Assembly: GCF_033115175.1 (NCBI RefSeq)
Contig: NC_084830.1
Location: 114,044,709 to 114,108,708, forward strand
DNA from: Lepus europaeus
Taxonomy: Eukaryota; Chordata; Mammalia; Lagomorpha; Leporidae
Reading direction: 5' to 3'
Length of the DNA stretch: 64,000 nt
In this document: positions 59,016 through 64,000 of the stretch, piece after piece
Position numbering within the stretch: position 1 is the first letter of the stretch
Layout: every line of letters starts with the position of its first letter
Program-made: the position numbers and the translations under genes
Notes under the pieces: generated by a model
Told to the model about the DNA's origin: nothing
Database searches by the model: none
What the model saw: the letters and a program-made list of their open reading frames with translations, nothing else

Positions 59016-59939
59016 CATCTGCACCAATAAAAATGTTACAAACATTTCAGGTCAGTTTAACTTCTGAATCATCTAACTGAATACAGACATTGTGTTACTA
59101 AGTAAACTGCAAAGGGATTCCTAAGGTGGCGGAGGGGGGCCAAGAAGGCAAGGTGTGTTTGTCAGTGGTTATTTTGTTTTCAATCTTTTATCTTCCAGCT
59201 CTAGCTTTCAGGAGTTAAAGTCTAAAATAAAGGGTGGGGGGGAAGAGATAACAAATTTTATTTAGTGGAACAATTCACTTGACCGGCATAAGAAAGACTA
59301 TGCTAGAACTGGTTTCTGTATGAGGTCTTTGTCACTAGCTTAGTTCTGCTGCCACTGCAGTCCTGTAGCAAGATTGCTGATTCTGGAACACAACAAGTAC
59401 ACAGGAACAGGTGAGATGCTATAGTTCCTATAATTGAAGTTCTTCACTATATACAAGAGGGTATAAAGCCCTGGGCAATGCATTCACTCTCTTGGAAGAC
59501 TTATTTTACATTTGATCTACACTAATAGTCCAATGGGGGCCAGCTTTTGAAGATTTCAATCAAGGATCTACAGATGGCTAAGACAAGTATTTTAAATATC
59601 CTTGCTTAAACCTTCTCTAGAGGATATACTAACCAGAGTAAGGTGAGTGAACATCATTTTTCATTTGTGAAAAGAGTGAAATTTGGCTACCCCTGCATAC
59701 ACGTGGTGAAAGAGGATGAACCTGACCACCCTCAAAGCCTAACACATTTAGCAAATTACACTTGTGGCACAAACTTCTCCATCTTGAACCTAATACAGTA
59801 TTCTCTTGCCCAATTCAATTAGAATACTAGTGGCTTATGTCATCAGGATGTTCTTACACACTTTCATATCCCCACTTAACAAGTACCTAAGAGCCAGTGA
59901 GCAGGAATTTCCTGAGCTTAAAGAAAAAAGAATACAATA
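59016..59939. other. Unique DNA, nothing recognised
   Basis: Contains a small G-rich patch at 59125-59150 and 59230-59250. No repeat family or exon recognised. Confidence 0.4.
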
Positions 59940-60165
59940 AAGTTTAGGTCTTTTTGTTAATGAATATTTGCATGAGTTGCAAAATCCATTCCAGACACAT
60001 AGTATGTGCTAAGTCATTCCTGCTGGATAAAACAAATTATATAAAAATCTAAAATACCCACTGTTTCTCATTTACAAAACAGGAAATAAGGCCTGATGAG
60101 GAATTAAGAAATTTGGAAACTTATTCATAAAGGTGGAATCTAGTGCAAAATGGGAAAACTGGACA
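59940..60165 (-). mobile_element. MIR SINE relic
   Basis: 'attccagacacatagtatgt' and 'ctcatttacaaaacaggaaa' with 'taaggcctgatgaggaatta' resemble reverse-complement MIR. Diverged. Confidence 0.55.
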
Positions 60166-61369
60166 TGGATAGCTAGCCAAATAAATAAGTAGGTAGATAA
60201 ATGAATAATTTCATTGTTGCTATGTCTGTTTATTATGGTTAAAGGGTTCATCTACCATTCTCTTTATATTCTTAACCTCTTCTTGGAGTTGGGAATAATG
60301 CACCCTCTTGTACCATGTTCCAGGGGACACCAAGTTAAGTGTCTCCCTTGAGCCCAATTACACTCTTCCAAATAGGAGCCCTGTTACTCTCATGAAGTCG
60401 TAGAATCTCAGAGGAATAGCAGCTGCAGAAGCAGCTGTAACACTGAAGAGAACCTTAAGTAAATAGCCTAGAAGGCCAGTGAACAATGAATTATAATAAA
60501 CCAACTATAATTAGTAATAAAAGCCTTAAAATAACTGTACTCATGAGATAGTATTGGTCATATCCTTGCTGTGTTCTAGAAATAATAAAATCTTTTTTTT
60601 TTCCACCCAGTGTAACTACAATAGTAATTAAAAGCTGATTTAGGATCAAAGGCAACCTCAAGGTTATAAATGTAAGTAGCTAGCTCTGAAAGTGTAAAGA
60701 GCTCTGTCATATTCACATATTCACTTTAGAAAAAACAGGAAGGGGCATTTGGAGCCTAATTTGAAAAAAAAAAAAACTGAGCAAAATCAGCTGATAAGTG
60801 AAGCAAATAATAAATCAATACAAAAATATTTTTTATGCTTAAAACATTTTAGGGAGGAGGATATATGATTCAGTCTGAAAAAGTGACTGATTATACTGTG
60901 GTTTTTTTTTTTTTATCTCTATAGTGAAAATTTTAACTGCTAATCTCCATGATACAAGAGGTGAAAGAAATTGGGAAGTGGTAGTGCATAGTGTAAGGCA
61001 AACCAGCTGGGTGATACTTCTCATAGTGTCCAAGAATAGTTGGAAACCTTCCAGGCCTTGCCAAATCTCACCTGTCACCTTGTGGTCAAATATTGACTTA
61101 TCACTAAATTTTTTTTTCACTGTTTTATAATCATTGATTATGGTAGATTAAAAATATATTTACTTGATGAAACCATCCTCTCTATACAGATAATCTACAA
61201 ATCCACAGCAGAAAGAATATATCAAAATTGTTAAGGGCAATGTTAAAAACTATGTCTTACAGTAATTTTGGCACTTTGAGAATAGCATAATCTGATATGA
61301 ACAGGAAGTCTCCAGGGAACACATAGCTTGATCTCAGGTCACTGGTACTGGAAATAGTGAGCAAGTCAA
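60166..61369. other. Unique DNA, nothing recognised
   Basis: A 1.2-kb AT-rich stretch. Overlapping opposed frames at 60839-61130 have no family motif. Confidence 0.45.
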
Positions 61370-61540
61370 GGACAGACTTGTACTTATGAAATTTACAGTA
61401 CTGCTGGGGAGACAGACATTAACCAACCAACACCATAGATATATGTACAATGACAAGAATGCCAAGGTAAATGCCAGAGGACCATGAAAACTGTAGGACA
61501 GAAAAATTAACTTAGTCTGGAGAGTTCAGAGTGGCAGTTA
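61370..61540 (-). mobile_element. L2 LINE interior relic
   Basis: 'gctggggagacagacattaa' followed by 'gccaaggtaaatgccagagg' resembles the reverse complement of the L2 3' region ('gggagacagacaataaac...'). Confidence 0.5.
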
Positions 61541-61740
61541 GAGGATAAATCCCTAAAGAGGAACTCGTCACGTGGAAGAGAGAGAGGGAAAAATGGTATA
61601 TGGGGGTGAGAGAGCTGGGTGGGTTTCTGCCTGTGTTAAGAAGTTTTAAGGCAAAAAGTGGAAATTTTAAATAGCCACAAGAAAGGCAGACTGAAAATCT
61701 GTCTGTTCCGTTAGGTAGAAGAAGCATGTAGGTGACGTGA

Positions 61741-61854
61741 CTAACCCGAGGCCATTAGCAGAGAGCTGCATCAGTAGACTCAAAAGGCACCCATATGGGA
61801 TGTGGATGCTGAAGGCTGAAGCTTTACCCACCATGCCACAATGCTGGCATCCCC
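61741..61854 (-). mobile_element. CSINE 5' fragment
   Basis: 'gccattagcagagagctgca', 'ggcacccatatgggatgtgg' and 'ccaccatgccacaatgctgg' form the first third of a reverse-complement CSINE. The tail half is missing. Confidence 0.85.
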
Positions 61855-62059
61855 AGAATGTTTCTATACATAGCACTCCAGGAATTCACTAGGCAGGTAG
61901 CACATATTTGTTCATTCTGAAGCAGAGGAAAAAAACCAAGTCTTTATTAATCTGCATGTTCACAGAATCTAAGTTCTTTTCACATGTCATATCTTCAATA
62001 AACACTGAATACTCAAAGCACGAAGAAAATCACAGACTATGACAGTGATGACATAATAA

Positions 62060-62175
62060 GGCTGTAATTTATTCATTCATTTGTTAAAAATATTACTGAG
62101 TACATACCAAAGGCCAAGTTTTTATTTTTTCCCTGGATTCCTAAGGCTAAAATCAAAGTCAACTCAGAAAAACAT
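62060..62175 (-). mobile_element. L2 LINE 3' end relic
   Basis: 'tttattcattcatttgttaa' followed by 'tactgagtacataccaaagg' and 'ccctggattcctaaggctaa' matches the reverse-complement L2 3' end. Confidence 0.6.
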
Positions 62176-62234
62176 ATAATTGCATGATATTTGCATGCTA
62201 ACGGGATCAAAATCTATCATAGTAAATAATTAAA

Positions 62235-62960
62235 TTGATAAACAAAAATTATAGGTTGGGAGAGAAGCTATCACAGAGGCAATAAAAGCACTGTGTCAAA
62301 GAGATACCTGTTTCACCATGTTTATCACAGAACTGTTCACAATAGACAAGATATGGGGTCAACCAAGGTGTCTACCATGAGATAAATTAATTAAGAAAAT
62401 GCAGTATGTATACATGGCAGAATACTATTCAGCAATAAACAAGAATAAAATCCTGTCATTTGTAGCAAAAGGGATGGATAGATGTGGAGGACCTCATGAT
62501 AAGTGTAGTAAGCCAGACACAGAAAGAAAAATATTGAATTTTCTCCCTCCATACATGGGAATTGAATAACAAAAACAAAACATCAATACAAGAACTCCAT
62601 CTGAATAGATAATTTAGATTCATTGTATTCTACTATTCACAGAGACTAGGGACAGCAGGAATGAGAGAGATAGAGGAAATTTGTACTTAAAAATGTAGGA
62701 GAAGATGGGTAGAGTTTTCATTAATTATAACCAGTATGTCATACTCGTAGCAGATGTGGATAAATGGGGAAGTTGGATATGGTTTATAAATTGTGACAAA
62801 TTTAGTCATATAGTCATATAGGATATGAACAGTAGGGGAAGCTTGGTGTGTGGCATAAAGGAATTCTGTGGATTATTTCACAATTTTGTTTTGTGTACTA
62901 AAATCTATTCTAAAATAAAAACTTAAAAGATTTTATGTTATTGTAAAAATAAATTAAAAA
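62235..62960 (+). mobile_element. Old LINE-1 3' fragment
   Basis: 'acagaactgttcacaataga', 'caagatatggggtcaaccaa', 'ggcagaatactattcagcaa' and 'gtagcaaaagggatggatag' give the terminal ORF2. The 3'UTR ends 'actaaaatctattctaaaat' with an A-rich tail. 5'-truncated and diverged. Confidence 0.88.
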
Positions 62961-63777
62961 GTCAATAAACTGAAGGATGACAAAACAACATACGTTAACC
63001 AATAAAGTCATCTCTTACGATGGGTTATCTGAAGTGAGATACTAGAGAAAGAATTGAAAAAGTCCATTTTGGGAAGCATAAGTAAAGAGCAGCCGAAGAA
63101 ACCCCAGGTTGAGAAAGGGTTCAAATCCCTTTGGGTTGTGAGTGTAAGGAAAGGAAAGAGGCTCCTGCTGGCTGCACAGTGGTTTGCAAGCCCTGGCACG
63201 TCAAACAAGAGCAGCGTTGTGCAGTATCAGGCTGTCTAAATCCAGGTAAAGCCTTCATGATTGCTTCTAACACCAAGAAGAAATAAATGAGTGAGAGTAG
63301 ACTATCACTTTCCATTGCATGTTTTACAGAAAACCTGCTGAATGTTTGATCAAGACCTGGACTGCAGAAAGAGAGCACTGCAGCCAGAAGGTAAACGTCT
63401 AGCATCAATGATCACATAGCTAGAAAATAAATATAAAGACACATCTTAGCTCCATGGGAAAAGTAAAACGAACGAAAATAAGTACGTCAACATACCAAGG
63501 TGAAAATGAGGTGGTTGACAGGAAAAGATTATGGTATGATAGTTTTATCCAGCAGAAACAAAACAATAATGCATGAAAAAATAAATTAATGAGTAAATCA
63601 AACTGAAATTGATACATTAATAGAAGTGTTTGCATGAGGACTACAAGCATTCACAGGTAGACCCAAGATGCCTATCTTCAAATTGGAAATTCCTTTGATA
63701 TGAATTATGACTTGTGACAATTTACCTCTACTTCCCATTCCATCACACAACTACTTTCATGCCATAGAGGTATAGAA
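62961..63777. other. Unique DNA, nothing recognised
   Basis: No repeat recognised. Opposed frames at 63008-63408 are short and without known motif. Confidence 0.4.
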
Positions 63778-63850
63778 GGGGACTTCAAAAAATTCACAAA
63801 AAAATGGAAATGGAACTACAAGATAATGTGAATTTCACATGGCCATTTTT
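63778..63850. repeat. Relative of the 33.1-kb unnamed repeat
   Basis: 'acttcaaaaaattcacaaaa' followed by 'aaatggaaatggaactacaa' resembles the segment at 33113-33185. Diverged; assignment tentative. Confidence 0.3.
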
Positions 63851-64000
63851 GAAGCCACCTTCTACTGCTCTGAAAGCAATAATTTTCTATTATCTGGCAT
63901 CAAACATTTTTGTGCCTCAGATTCATGTTTTGCCTGAACTCCAAAGGAAATTCTTCTAATGATATTCTGATTGATGTCAAGAAACATACTGTTTTAATTC

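Overview
The window looks like mammalian nuclear DNA from a lagomorph, most likely rabbit or hare. It is AT-rich and carries about 35 copies of the tRNA-derived lagomorph C-SINE (CSINE), whose hallmarks are a GGCCGGCGCCGTGGCTCA-type 5' end, an internal GGTTCTAGTCC B box and a CTGCCTTTCAAATAAATA or CTGCCTGTCAAAA tail. It also holds LINE-1 of several ages and older pan-mammalian L2, MIR and MaLR-like LTR relics. Family names come from remembered consensus features, not from a database search.

I find no intact protein-coding gene, tRNA, rRNA or CRISPR array. Long open frames are repeat translations or chance AT-rich frames. The window reads as intergenic or deep intronic DNA. The only gene-like sequence is a broken, GC-rich retrocopy of a coiled-coil protein mRNA near 23.3-24.15 kb on the minus strand.

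Layout: 0-9 kb is mostly unique AT-rich DNA with old SINE, MIR, L2 and L1 remnants. From 9 to 16.2 kb there is a CSINE-rich stretch that includes a + + - - cluster at 12.3-13.8 kb. A lagomorph LINE-1 of about 5.2 kb fills 16.4-21.66 kb; it has a 5'UTR, a decayed ORF1 and an ORF2 with an internal deletion, and two young CSINEs sit inside it. From 21.9 to 24.5 kb an old CSINE is split by a 2.3-kb retroposed composite made of a CSINE, the coiled-coil retrocopy and a 3' region. From 24.5 to 36 kb there are old L1, MaLR, L2 and MIR fragments and more CSINEs. From 36 to 56 kb the DNA is mostly unique, with L2 copies, scattered CSINEs, a 26-bp tandem duplication and a homeodomain-motif-dense block near 46.85 kb. 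From 56 to 64 kb there are CSINEs and two old L1 3' fragments.

The most unusual object is the 22,173-24,492 insertion. One 15-bp target-site duplication brackets the whole unit, a full-length CSINE lies exactly at its 5' edge, and an ATTAAA-poly(A) lies at its 3' edge. This suggests a chimeric or read-through retrotransposition event made by the LINE-1 machinery.
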